Below are positions 23,887 through 31,809 of a stretch of DNA of 64,000 nucleotides, one piece after another. Numbering within the stretch: the first letter of the stretch is position 1; every line of letters starts with the position of its first letter. The stretch comes from Verrucolacustris abundans. GTDB taxonomy: Bacteria > Verrucomicrobiota > Verrucomicrobiia > Methylacidiphilales > Verrucolacustridaceae. Under the pieces are notes generated by a model. That model saw only the letters and a list, made by a program, of their open reading frames with translations. It made no database searches and was not told where the DNA came from. The stretch covers positions 1,116,001-1,180,000 of the forward strand of contig OZ239145.1 in the NCBI GenBank assembly GCA_965194535.1. The letters run 5' to 3'. The translations under genes and the position numbers were made by a program.

Positions 23887-25823
23887 CCTTCGTTCCCTCC
23901 ACCTCGTTTCGTATAACCCGCTGGAGCGTTTCTTAAGAGCATTCCGTGGATCATCCATTCGTTTTGATGGGCAATAAGGATTGTTTTTTTGGAATCCCCG
24001 ATCGTGGTTTTTCCATACTCCGCCACAAGAATTACCTTTCGACCGGTTGGGAGTACTAACGGAAGTTCATTTCGCCCAATGAGGTCGGGGGAGTTAATTA
24101 GAATGTAATCCCACGCCTTCCCTTCCGTCAGGAGGGCCTCATCTAAAGCTCTTCGAGCTATGAGACTCTGCAAACTTCTTAAATCTTTACCAGGGGATAG
24201 TAATGCCAGTTCTCGAACCACCGAAAACGCAACACAGTCTTTCAACGATTTTTCGCCCCTAAGCCATCCGTAGAGCCCCTCGTTCTCCGCCACAGGTATA
24301 CCTAACACATCGGAAAGCCTTGGTTGTGAAAAGTCCAAATCGATGATCAGAACCTTTTTTTCCGACTCGGCAAGAAGGACTCCTAGATCCGCCGTCATAA
24401 AGTGGGCCGTATTCTTTAATCCAGAAGCAACGAAGGCAAAGATATAGGGTGCTTCATGTTCTTTCCGAACATGAATTAGGGAGGCACGAAGAACCCCCAG
24501 TTCGGTCGAGTACCCGGGATGCTCATACAGCTCTGAGCTCATATCTAGATTCTTGGTGGAGAGTTCGGCTGGAAAATACCCCAAGAATTCTATCCCTAGC
24601 TGTTCACGAATTTGATGACCCGTCTTCAAGCGGGTTTTAGAGGCGGAGATAAGAATCGGCAGGAGCACCCCAACGGACATACCCAAGACTCCACCCGCGA
24701 TAAGATTCAGCCACAAAATGGGCCGAACAGGCCGGTGATCGGCGTGGGCGTAATCCAGTACCACCAGAACATTACTGCTAATCTCTTTGCTCCTTTCCGA
24801 GGGAGTCTTCACCTGGCTTCCAGTTGGATTGGCCAACGCGTCCAGAATCTTGGCCCCCTTTCGATCGGCCTGATCCATATTCTTTCGCATCTCCTCCAAA
24901 TCCCTGACCATCTGCTGACACCGGATCTCCAAACTCTCACCTCGGGATCGCAAGGACGTTTCCAGTTTTTTCGAGTGTCCTGCGATCTGGGACTTCAATC
25001 CATCCACCTCTGCCGCCTTGCCTTGGAGGCGGGGACCCCGAGTGCTCTGGGTCGCGATCCTGTCGTACTCTGACTGGACGAGCATCAACTGGGTCTTGAG
25101 ATTGTTCAGTGTTGGATCTGCCTCAAACGAAGGGAAATACTCCAAAGGCTTTCCTACCCCCACGTACTGCTTTAACAAATCGATCTGCTCCCGAATTTTG
25201 GCTGCCTCGATCTGAAGATCGGCATACTGGCGGTTTAGTACGTCGAACTGATCTTTCTGCATTTCCTGGATGCGCTGGTGCTCGAGCAGTTGAGACCCAA
25301 TCACGTTTAGAATCTCCCCCTCCCCAAGAACGGCGTTCGCCACGCTCACCGCGAATTCAGGACTTTGCGACTGGACACGGATTAACCCCATTCGGGTATT
25401 TCGAATCGAGGAGACCTGGACATTTGCACGAGTTTCAGAGGAATAAAGCGACACCGCCTTTTCAAGGCCCCGGAAAGCGACGCGGTCTTCTGGAATGCCC
25501 AACTTCCGAACCACACCTTGCTTCACCCTGTCAGAGGAAAGACTCAGGATTAGAGTTTGGACAATTTGACGTTGGGTTTCGGCGTCGATCGTTCCTTTTT
25601 CAAGATCGAAGGGGAGTTGATTGATGGTGAACTTAGCATCGACCTCGTACACGGGACGGGTGAAAAGTTGAACAAGAATACCTAGGAGCAGTCCGCCCGC
25701 CAATCCGGCCAGGATTGAAGAAATATTCCGGCGTAGATAAATAAAGACATCATCTAATCCCGCTTCATGGGCCATCGGCTTCGATGTTCCGACTGGATCG
25801 GGCGAGAACGGAGGAAGGGCCAT
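23883..25823 (-). CDS. Wzc-like chain-length protein with degenerate kinase domain
   Basis: A 646-residue inner-membrane polysaccharide co-polymerase. Wzz domain: first helix near residues 37-55, second near 375-400, with a long periplasmic coiled-coil between. The C-terminal P-loop-like domain retains Walker A' (VLIIDLDFSQPRL, 491-503) and a strand YILINSPD (573-580), but where Walker A should read GxGKS/T it has SGLKNTAH (467-474), and the C-terminus (GYTKRGGGNEG) has only one tyrosine instead of a cluster. It therefore probably cannot act as a tyrosine kinase and may only control export and chain length. Followed by the Wza-like gene's operon partners upstream. Confidence 0.88.
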   Translation of the reverse strand: MALPPFSPDPVGTSKPMAHEAGLDDVFIYLRRNISSILAGLAGGLLLGILVQLFTRPVYEVDAKFTINQLPFDLEKGTIDAETQRQIVQTLILSLSSDRVKQGVVRKLGIPEDRVAFRGLEKAVSLYSSETRANVQVSSIRNTRMGLIRVQSQSPEFAVSVANAVLGEGEILNVIGSQLLEHQRIQEMQKDQFDVLNRQYADLQIEAAKIREQIDLLKQYVGVGKPLEYFPSFEADPTLNNLKTQLMLVQSEYDRIATQSTRGPRLQGKAAEVDGLKSQIAGHSKKLETSLRSRGESLEIRCQQMVRDLEEMRKNMDQADRKGAKILDALANPTGSQVKTPSERSKEISSNVLVVLDYAHADHRPVRPILWLNLIAGGVLGMSVGVLLPILISASKTRLKTGHQIREQLGIEFLGYFPAELSTKNLDMSSELYEHPGYSTELGVLRASLIHVRKEHEAPYIFAFVASGLKNTAHFMTADLGVLLAESEKKVLIIDLDFSQPRLSDVLGIPVAENEGLYGWLRGEKSLKDCVAFSVVRELALLSPGKDLRSLQSLIARRALDEALLTEGKAWDYILINSPDLIGRNELPLVLPTGRKVILVAEYGKTTIGDSKKTILIAHQNEWMIHGMLLRNAPAGYTKRGGGNEG

Positions 25824-25829
25824 GGTCGT

Positions 25830-26480
25830 TTAGAGGAAATTCCTCGGCACGGTGATAACATCTCCAGGTCGAAGGAGAAGATTCTGTTTCATTCCCTCTC
25901 CCCTCATCATCTGGCGGAGATCCAGTTCATATACCTCCACCCTTCCTGCATTTTGTCTCACCAACTTGACCCGGCGCTGATTTGCCAAGGGAGTGAAGCC
26001 GTTGGCAGCCGCAATAGCATCCATCACCCGCATCGGGCCGTCTGCCAACTCCGAATTCAACTGATGAAAAACCTCGCCCAGCACAGAGATTCGGTTGGGA
26101 CGGAATTCCTCCAAGTAGATTTTTTTAGCCCCTGGATATCGTTTTTTCGCCAAAGTCAGGAAGTCATCTCGGCTCATTCCCTTTACAGTTGTTTTTTCAC
26201 CTTCGAGATCAATGACTCCCTCTTGGCTCACCTGAAACACCTTGATGGCCCCGTCGGGCAACGTCACATGCAACCGATCCAGCAGCGCCACCTGATAAGA
26301 GAGAGTGGAAACCTCGCACGGTAGATCGGCACTCTCAACATCCACCTCGGTTGGCGGGGGGGACTTCTTTTCTGCAGCAAGGCCAACACTCAGCGTGCCG
26401 ACGAGCAGCAGGAAACAGGCTGTTTCTTTGATCATGTCCAGATTGGAATGTCTTTGTCTTTGATGAATCAACTTATTCAT
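25830..26480 (-). CDS. Wza-like polysaccharide export protein
   Basis: A 216-residue periplasmic/outer-membrane protein. After the signal segment (ETACFLLLVGTLSVGLAA), a Poly_export domain (LDRLHVTLPDGAIKVFQVSQ through KKRYPGAKKIYLEEF) and one SLBB-type domain (RISVLGEVFHQL, then MRVMDAIAAANGFTPLANQR and LLRPGDVITVPRNF) follow. No lipobox cysteine is visible, so it is not an obvious lipoprotein, and it lacks the C-terminal amphipathic helix of E. coli Wza. The start at 26480 is supported by AAAAGGAGT spaced correctly; a later ATG at 26435 would still keep the signal peptide. It lies 6 bases from wzc. Confidence 0.9.
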   Translation of the reverse strand: MNKLIHQRQRHSNLDMIKETACFLLLVGTLSVGLAAEKKSPPPTEVDVESADLPCEVSTLSYQVALLDRLHVTLPDGAIKVFQVSQEGVIDLEGEKTTVKGMSRDDFLTLAKKRYPGAKKIYLEEFRPNRISVLGEVFHQLNSELADGPMRVMDAIAAANGFTPLANQRRVKLVRQNAGRVEVYELDLRQMMRGEGMKQNLLLRPGDVITVPRNFL

Positions 26481-26497
26481 AGAGTACTCCTTTTAAT

Positions 26498-28030
26498 TCA
26501 GAATTTCCACTCGAAACCCGCGGCCACGCGGATCCCGCTGATGGAAGGTCCTGTTCCTTCGGTGATGTCGAAGCCTTGATAGCCAAATTTCATAAAAGCA
26601 CGGGGTTGGCTGCTCTTGCTGGTGCTGGGCAGAGCATAAGCTACCTCGATTTCAGGTCTTATCTGGAAGGCGTATTGGCTCCCCAATTCATACTCAAAGA
26701 AGCAGAAGGCGCAGTACGGGGTCACATACCAGTTGGTTCCTAGAAAGGTCTCCGCCCGAAGTTGGATCAAGGTGGCAGTATAGTTGTCGTTGATCCCGAA
26801 CTCCGTAAAAACGTAATCTCGGTCATATTTCAGGGTTGGCCGAAAGCGCGGGCTCCAATCAAACGTCGTGTAACCATTGAAACGAAAGCCGGAGAGATCC
26901 TTACGGCCCTGGAGGGATTCATTCTGAAGGAGGAAATCATAACCGAAACGCATTTCGGTATAGATGCGGGGATCCGGTCTCCCCCGCCACCCTGTACCGA
27001 AAATGATTTCCGACGCGCCGATCCCCTGGGAAGGATCTGAATACCGGTACTCACCCCAAGCGAGGACTTTAAGATCGTGAAGGATAAAATAGTTTAACTC
27101 TTGGCGGGTGTCGTAGGACTGAAGATTAATGAAACCGTTGCCGTCGGGATGTTGGTAGGAGAAAAAGCTGAACGATTGATTCATGCCCGTCAGCTGGGTG
27201 AACTGATAATCCCCGATGATGCCAGGGAGAATTCGGAGTCGGCGTGTTCGGTTGGTCTGCTCGTCGAGCAACAGATTGCTTCCCGTAAGATCAGATGCGG
27301 CCAGATAGGGTCTCCAGATAAAATCGTCCCGGCCAACCCGAATGGCCAAATCCAGCTTCTGATTAAAAGCATTGAGATTGGGGTTTTCATAAAACATGTC
27401 TTCATAAGCCTCGTAGGCGACTTGAAATCCGAGAATGGTGTCGGGTGTTCCGACCGACACCTCGATGCCCCCCCGTGGGGTGAAAAAGAAATCAGCAATC
27501 GGATTGGTGGCGGTTAGCTGAACGTTCGAATCGTAGGATTGGGCGACTCCCGCCCATAGATAAACCTCCACCAGACCAGGTTTTCGACCCCTAGGGTAAA
27601 GACCCAGCGGGGGTTCAGCTACTTGCACTGGACGAAAAGTCGTCGGATCAAAGGTCGGCTGATAAAGCGGCCGCCTATCGGCAAAGATGTTGTCATAATA
27701 GGGACGAATCAGGCGATAGAGTGCGCCCCCAGGATTCTCGGGATCCTCGTCCTCGTTTCTTCTCATCGGAATCGCTCTATTCGACAAGTTTGGCTCATCC
27801 TTGGAGGAGTAGTTATGGGCCGGAGAGATCCCCTCCCCGAATGCTGGAACCAACACGTCCGACTGAAGAGCATCAGCTTGAGCAGGTCCTCTGGACGAAA
27901 TCTGTGCGTTTAAGGAATCAACACAGTAAAAGGAAAAAAACAGCGGAAATACAACCAGATACAGAAGACGTGCAGTGACACCAAATGCAGACCAATTGGG
28001 TATGGGATCACCTAAATAACACAACCGCAT
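26498..28030 (-). CDS. Outer-membrane beta-barrel protein of the EPS locus
   Basis: A 510-residue protein with a signal peptide (RLLYLVVFPLFFSFYCVDSL, cut before AQIS). Residues about 155-510 alternate polar and hydrophobic residues and end in FEWKF, with a terminal Phe as in outer-membrane barrels. Aromatic-rich strands such as FQVAYEAYEDMFYENPN and NWYVTPYCAFCFFEYEL support this; it resembles the BBP2-type barrels found with polysaccharide exporters. Residues 50-150 are a low-structure N-terminal extension. As first gene of the barrel-Wza-Wzc transcript it may form or assist the outer-membrane exit. Confidence 0.82.
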   Translation of the reverse strand: MRLCYLGDPIPNWSAFGVTARLLYLVVFPLFFSFYCVDSLNAQISSRGPAQADALQSDVLVPAFGEGISPAHNYSSKDEPNLSNRAIPMRRNEDEDPENPGGALYRLIRPYYDNIFADRRPLYQPTFDPTTFRPVQVAEPPLGLYPRGRKPGLVEVYLWAGVAQSYDSNVQLTATNPIADFFFTPRGGIEVSVGTPDTILGFQVAYEAYEDMFYENPNLNAFNQKLDLAIRVGRDDFIWRPYLAASDLTGSNLLLDEQTNRTRRLRILPGIIGDYQFTQLTGMNQSFSFFSYQHPDGNGFINLQSYDTRQELNYFILHDLKVLAWGEYRYSDPSQGIGASEIIFGTGWRGRPDPRIYTEMRFGYDFLLQNESLQGRKDLSGFRFNGYTTFDWSPRFRPTLKYDRDYVFTEFGINDNYTATLIQLRAETFLGTNWYVTPYCAFCFFEYELGSQYAFQIRPEIEVAYALPSTSKSSQPRAFMKFGYQGFDITEGTGPSISGIRVAAGFEWKF

Positions 28031-28067
28031 GTGTTAGAGGTAATCTTTGTCAGTAACTTGTCAATAT

Positions 28068-28094
28068 ATTGTATATGTTATTACCCTAATACAA
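28068..28094 (-). promoter_or_regulatory. Possible promoter for the barrel-Wza-Wzc operon
   Basis: Read on the minus strand, TTGTAT (28089-28094) and TACAAT (28068-28073) are separated by 15 bases, placing a start site near 28061, about 30 bases before the ATG at 28030. The spacer is short and no Shine-Dalgarno is visible before the ATG, so this is tentative. The whole 28031-28255 gap is markedly AT-rich relative to the genes around it. Confidence 0.3.
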
Positions 28095-28255
28095 GTAATA
28101 TTTAATGTAAGGTGTTGTGATGGTAATAATAAAATGAAAAGTAAATAAGGAAATCAGGGACCAAAAAACAAAACATTACAATGAAAGAAACAGAAGCGAT
28201 TAGAAACGTAACGAACCCATATCCATGAGGTAGAACTGATTAAATGAAGCGAATA

Positions 28256-28882
28256 TTACTGTCCCTTTTTAAATAACTTTTTTCCTCGGTTCTGTTTGGC
28301 AATGCCACTCTTTGGATTAGTTTGGCGCCCATTCTTGGATGAATTCGATGGAATATTCTTTGATCCATTAGGGACTACCTTCTGAACAAGGCTCTCATAC
28401 ATGGTAGCCGATAGTTCCCCAATCTCATGCTCATGCAGTTCTTCCGCTGTAACATCCCGCTCGACCGAGATAAAACCGGTCAGACGCCCATTCGTGTTAT
28501 GAATCGGCTCTAGGTGGATCTCTACCCAATACGGTTTTCCGCTTTTCGTGTAGTTAACCATGCGGGTTAGGACAGGAACCTGACTCTGGATCGCACGATT
28601 CAGAACTTCTCTCGGTCTTTTTTCAGATAGCGGGCCACTCAAAATATGTCCTGGTCGCCGACCTAGGAGCTCATCGGAATTATAACCACACATTCGGGTA
28701 AAGGCAGCATTGACCCAAACAATAAAACCACCCGCATTGGCGATCACGACCGATAATTCAGTATGAGCTGCCCAACGTTCGAGCACCATGCCAAGGGGGT
28801 GGCTCTCCCCATCCTCTTGCTTAAGGTAATTCATATTGATTGATTTATTAACTACTGCTCCCAACTCAGAATTATCCACCAT
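28256..28882 (-). CDS. PAS domain protein without recognised output domain
   Basis: A 208-residue cytoplasmic protein. Residues ~38-150 are a PAS domain: LSVVIANAGGFIVWVNAAF, MCGYNSDELLGRRP, and the PAC-like end VNYTKSGKPYWVEIHLEPI with FISVERDVTAEE. The pattern resembles LOV-type PAS folds, but the cysteine of GRNCRFLQ is absent (GRRPGHILSG), so it is not a flavin photoreceptor. The C-terminal 50 residues are basic and low in complexity (GKKLFKKGQ). No kinase, HTH or GGDEF follows, so it probably works by protein contact. Confidence 0.8.
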   Translation of the reverse strand: MVDNSELGAVVNKSINMNYLKQEDGESHPLGMVLERWAAHTELSVVIANAGGFIVWVNAAFTRMCGYNSDELLGRRPGHILSGPLSEKRPREVLNRAIQSQVPVLTRMVNYTKSGKPYWVEIHLEPIHNTNGRLTGFISVERDVTAEELHEHEIGELSATMYESLVQKVVPNGSKNIPSNSSKNGRQTNPKSGIAKQNRGKKLFKKGQ

Positions 28883-29028
28883 TTTATAAGATTAGCAAAC
28901 CATTTGTAATATTTATTACCGTTGCTTATATAAGCAGTTTAGACTGGTTTTTAAGAGATCCATCCCAATTCCATTTCAAGGGCTGAATCACCAGAAAAAA
29001 AACAGAGACGAAACGGCCGGGTAGCAGA

Positions 29029-29364
29029 TCAGTTCACCGACTGGGAAAACCTTAAAATCCCCTTCTCCGCGTCGTAATTCAGGATTCGTGTCTTTCCAGT
29101 CTTCTTATTAGTCACGCTGACCATTGCTGTGTTTCCGCTTTGATTCACCGCAGAAACTACTTCCTCATCTCTGGCTACGCTGGATGTCCATCGGGTGATT
29201 CCATTCGTCCCCACCCCCGCAATCCGGTGCTCATCCTTTTTGATTACGATAGTGGGCCCCTTTTCCGCTGCGAGAACACCCAAAACCCCACTGAAAGCAG
29301 TCAAAAGGATTACGCTAAGCACTTTCCACCTCAACCTCCCGCCTTCCAAAAGGCCTCTCCTCAT
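29029..29364 (-). CDS. Small exported protein of unknown function
   Basis: A 111-residue protein with a signal peptide (VLSVILLTAFSGVLGVLAA). The mature ~75 residues look like a single beta-rich domain (GPTIVIKKDEHRIAGVG ... MVSVTNKKTGKTRILNY ... GILRFSQSVN). I recognise no family. It lies 8 bases after nuoH, so it is probably on the same transcript. GTG at 29367 and ATG at 29364 are both available; the ATG is chosen. Confidence 0.6.
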   Translation of the reverse strand: MRRGLLEGGRLRWKVLSVILLTAFSGVLGVLAAEKGPTIVIKKDEHRIAGVGTNGITRWTSSVARDEEVVSAVNQSGNTAMVSVTNKKTGKTRILNYDAEKGILRFSQSVN

Positions 29365-29371
29365 CACCGGC

Positions 29372-30586
29372 TTAACCTTTTAGGAGGACGAGCGCGGCGA
29401 CCAGAAAGATGTTGATGAATGCCGCAGGAATAAAAAACTTCCAGCCCAGACTCATCAACTGATCATACTTAAATCGCGGGATCGTCCACCGAATCACAAT
29501 AAAGAAACCAATAAAAACCAGGATTTTTGCCAAAAAGACTCCTACCGATACAAACCCGAACCACCAAGGCATGGGTTGACCCGCGAGCCAAGATGGCAAT
29601 ACCAACCCGAAAATCGCCTCTGGCATGGGGAGTGAATTGAACCAAGGAAGAGGCAGACTCCACCCCCCCAAGAATAAGGTGACCATAATGGCCGAGGCTG
29701 AAATCATGGCCGCGTACTCACCCAAGAAAAAGAGAGCGAATCTCATCCCCGAGTACTCTGTATGATAACCGCCAACCAGCTCCGTCTCAGCCTCAGGCAG
29801 GTCGAATGGGAGTCGATTGGTCTCCGCAAATGCCGCAATCAGAAAAACAAGAAAAGAGAACGCCAAACAAATTCCAATCAAAATACCTGCTATACCTTCT
29901 CGAAAACTAGGAATAGCCAGCCAACCATGTTGGATTTGGTACTCTACAATCTTTCCAAGATTTAACTGCTGGGTAACTAGGAAGACGGGAACGACCGAAG
30001 CCCCCATCGCGATTTCATAGGAAATAATTTGAGCAGAGGAGCGAATTCCCCCAAGAAACGGATATTTCGAATTCGATGCCCATCCGGCCAGAATAATCCC
30101 GTAAACGCTGAGCGATATAACCGCAAAAACAAAAAGAAGACCTACATCAAGATTGGCGACGACCCCACTGATCTGAAATGCCTGCACGGTCGCCTCGTCC
30201 CAATGCAAGGGAGTGGCAAGCCAGCTCGCAATGGGCCGCAAATCAAATCCTGGAGCAAAAGGAATGACCGCCACAGTGACGAGGGCCGGAACCATGGCAA
30301 GAATAGGTGCCAAGTTGAAATACAGCTTATTTACGGAAGCTGGCACGAACTGCTCTTTAAGAAGAAATTTCATGGCGTCTGCAAGCCCCTGCCCCAGGCC
30401 AAACAGCCGAATATTGGTGAAAGGTATCCCCACTCGGTTGGGTCCAAGCCGATCCTGGATCCAGGCACTCAGTCGACGTTCGGCGGTCACGCTTCCAGGA
30501 ACCATAGTCAAAACAACTAGTGCGACGGCAACCGCCTTCACGAGGGCAAAGACTAAGAAGACAAGATCAGGACTTTCCAAAAACAT
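29372..30586 (-). CDS. nuoH: NADH-quinone oxidoreductase subunit H
   Basis: Membrane subunit of complex I that lines the quinone site and couples it to proton channels. RRLSAWIQDRLGPNRVG and LADAMKFLLKE are the strongest family signatures; FDLPEAETELVGGYHTEYSG carries the conserved acidic residues of the quinone-facing loop, and about nine helices can be traced. At 404 residues it exceeds E. coli NuoH (325) because of two inserted loops near residues 120-150 and 305-340. It is separated from nuoI by about 10 kb containing ppc and other genes, instead of lying between nuoG and nuoI. Confidence 0.95.
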   Translation of the reverse strand: MFLESPDLVFLVFALVKAVAVALVVLTMVPGSVTAERRLSAWIQDRLGPNRVGIPFTNIRLFGLGQGLADAMKFLLKEQFVPASVNKLYFNLAPILAMVPALVTVAVIPFAPGFDLRPIASWLATPLHWDEATVQAFQISGVVANLDVGLLFVFAVISLSVYGIILAGWASNSKYPFLGGIRSSAQIISYEIAMGASVVPVFLVTQQLNLGKIVEYQIQHGWLAIPSFREGIAGILIGICLAFSFLVFLIAAFAETNRLPFDLPEAETELVGGYHTEYSGMRFALFFLGEYAAMISASAIMVTLFLGGWSLPLPWFNSLPMPEAIFGLVLPSWLAGQPMPWWFGFVSVGVFLAKILVFIGFFIVIRWTIPRFKYDQLMSLGWKFFIPAAFINIFLVAALVLLKG

Positions 30587-30611
30587 AAGAAAAATCTACC
30601 TCACTATGCCT

Positions 30612-31808
30612 TTAGGCCAAGACACGTTTCTTCGGCTTTTCGATCATCAACGTCAACCCTGCGCCAAGTCCAAGCAAAGCAGCTCCAAGAAGAAAGGATG
30701 ACCCGAAGTCCCCACTCGATGCCTTGAGCATCTGCTGAACACGGCTTAAGACAAATCCTCCTACTCCCCAAGCCGTAAAGAGAATCCCGTAGTTCATTCC
30801 GAAGTTCTTCAAGCCGTACAAATCTTTTGCAAAAGCAGGAAAAAGACAAAGGTTGGCCCCATAATTGAATCCAATCGCGGTCGCGAGAAGGACAATGAGA
30901 AAAGTAGAGTCCCCCGTCTGAGTCACAGGGATAGCCAGAATCATACATCCTGCTTGCAGAAGGGTTACAGCCAGCAGGGTCCACTTTCGACCGATCTTGT
31001 CTGAAACAACCCCTGCAATGACCCGGCCCGCAGCGTTTCCAATCGCAAGGACAACAACAGCAAGAAAAGCGAGCTCCCCCATGCTCTTTTTAGCCATTCC
31101 ATTAATACTACTGATCACCATCAACCCAGACCCGGAAGCCACAAAGTAGATAATCCAAAGCAGATAGAAGTCTTTTCGAAAGAAAAGAGCAGATGGATTC
31201 ACGGAATCCAGATCAACCGTCCGTGGTTTTGGGCCGTCCGCAATCGAGGCTTCAGGATTACGCAAAAAGGTAGCGAGACCACAAACTGCGAATAAAAAGA
31301 AACACGCATAAAATGCGGTTGTGAAGCTGACTCCACCTCTTCGCATCAAGAAGTCCGTTAAGGGGGCAATGTAAAGAGGGGCTAACCCAAATCCGGCCAC
31401 CACTACCCCAGCCACCTTACCCGTTTGAAAAGGTGGAAACCACTTCAAGGCGGGTGGCGTTGCCGAAGAATAACCGAAACCAATTCCTAGTCCCCCTAGG
31501 ACTCCAAAACCCACCACCCAAGCCATGTAATTCGTGCTGAGAGATGCAATTCCGAGTCCTAGGGCCACAAATACCCCTCCCAGCGTCGCCGCAATTCGAG
31601 GACCAAAGCGATCCTGACAACGCCCACCCAAAATCATAACGAAGGAGAAGATTAAGCAGCACACTGCATACGGATCATTCAGTTGGTCTGTTCTCCAACC
31701 GAAATCTTTTTCTATCGCCGTCTTAAAGAGACTCCATGCGTATAAGATTCCGAGCGCTAAATTGATTCCCGTTCCTGCTGCAACAACCTTCCAGCCTGGA
31801 TTTTTCAC
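30612..31808 (-). CDS. Major facilitator transporter, oxalate/formate antiporter-like (OFA)
   Basis: A 398-residue MFS protein with 12 helices. ALGILYAWSLFKTAIEKDFG is the OFA-family start, GRCQDRFGPRIAATLGG the loop 2-3 signature, and GIGFGYSSATPPALKWFPP the family's glycine-rich helix 4 segment. OFA members carry small carboxylates, but their substrates vary widely and cannot be told here. The likely start is GTG at 31808, one base past the ppc stop, so it is translationally linked to ppc; a dicarboxylate or monocarboxylate role would make sense beside PEP carboxylase, but this is inference. Confidence 0.87.
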   Translation of the reverse strand: MKNPGWKVVAAGTGINLALGILYAWSLFKTAIEKDFGWRTDQLNDPYAVCCLIFSFVMILGGRCQDRFGPRIAATLGGVFVALGLGIASLSTNYMAWVVGFGVLGGLGIGFGYSSATPPALKWFPPFQTGKVAGVVVAGFGLAPLYIAPLTDFLMRRGGVSFTTAFYACFFLFAVCGLATFLRNPEASIADGPKPRTVDLDSVNPSALFFRKDFYLLWIIYFVASGSGLMVISSINGMAKKSMGELAFLAVVVLAIGNAAGRVIAGVVSDKIGRKWTLLAVTLLQAGCMILAIPVTQTGDSTFLIVLLATAIGFNYGANLCLFPAFAKDLYGLKNFGMNYGILFTAWGVGGFVLSRVQQMLKASSGDFGSSFLLGAALLGLGAGLTLMIEKPKKRVLA

Positions 31809-31809
31809 G

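Noticed and set aside
28256..28882. LOV photoreceptor
   Set aside because: The NCRFLQ motif with its photoactive cysteine is absent from the PAS domain.
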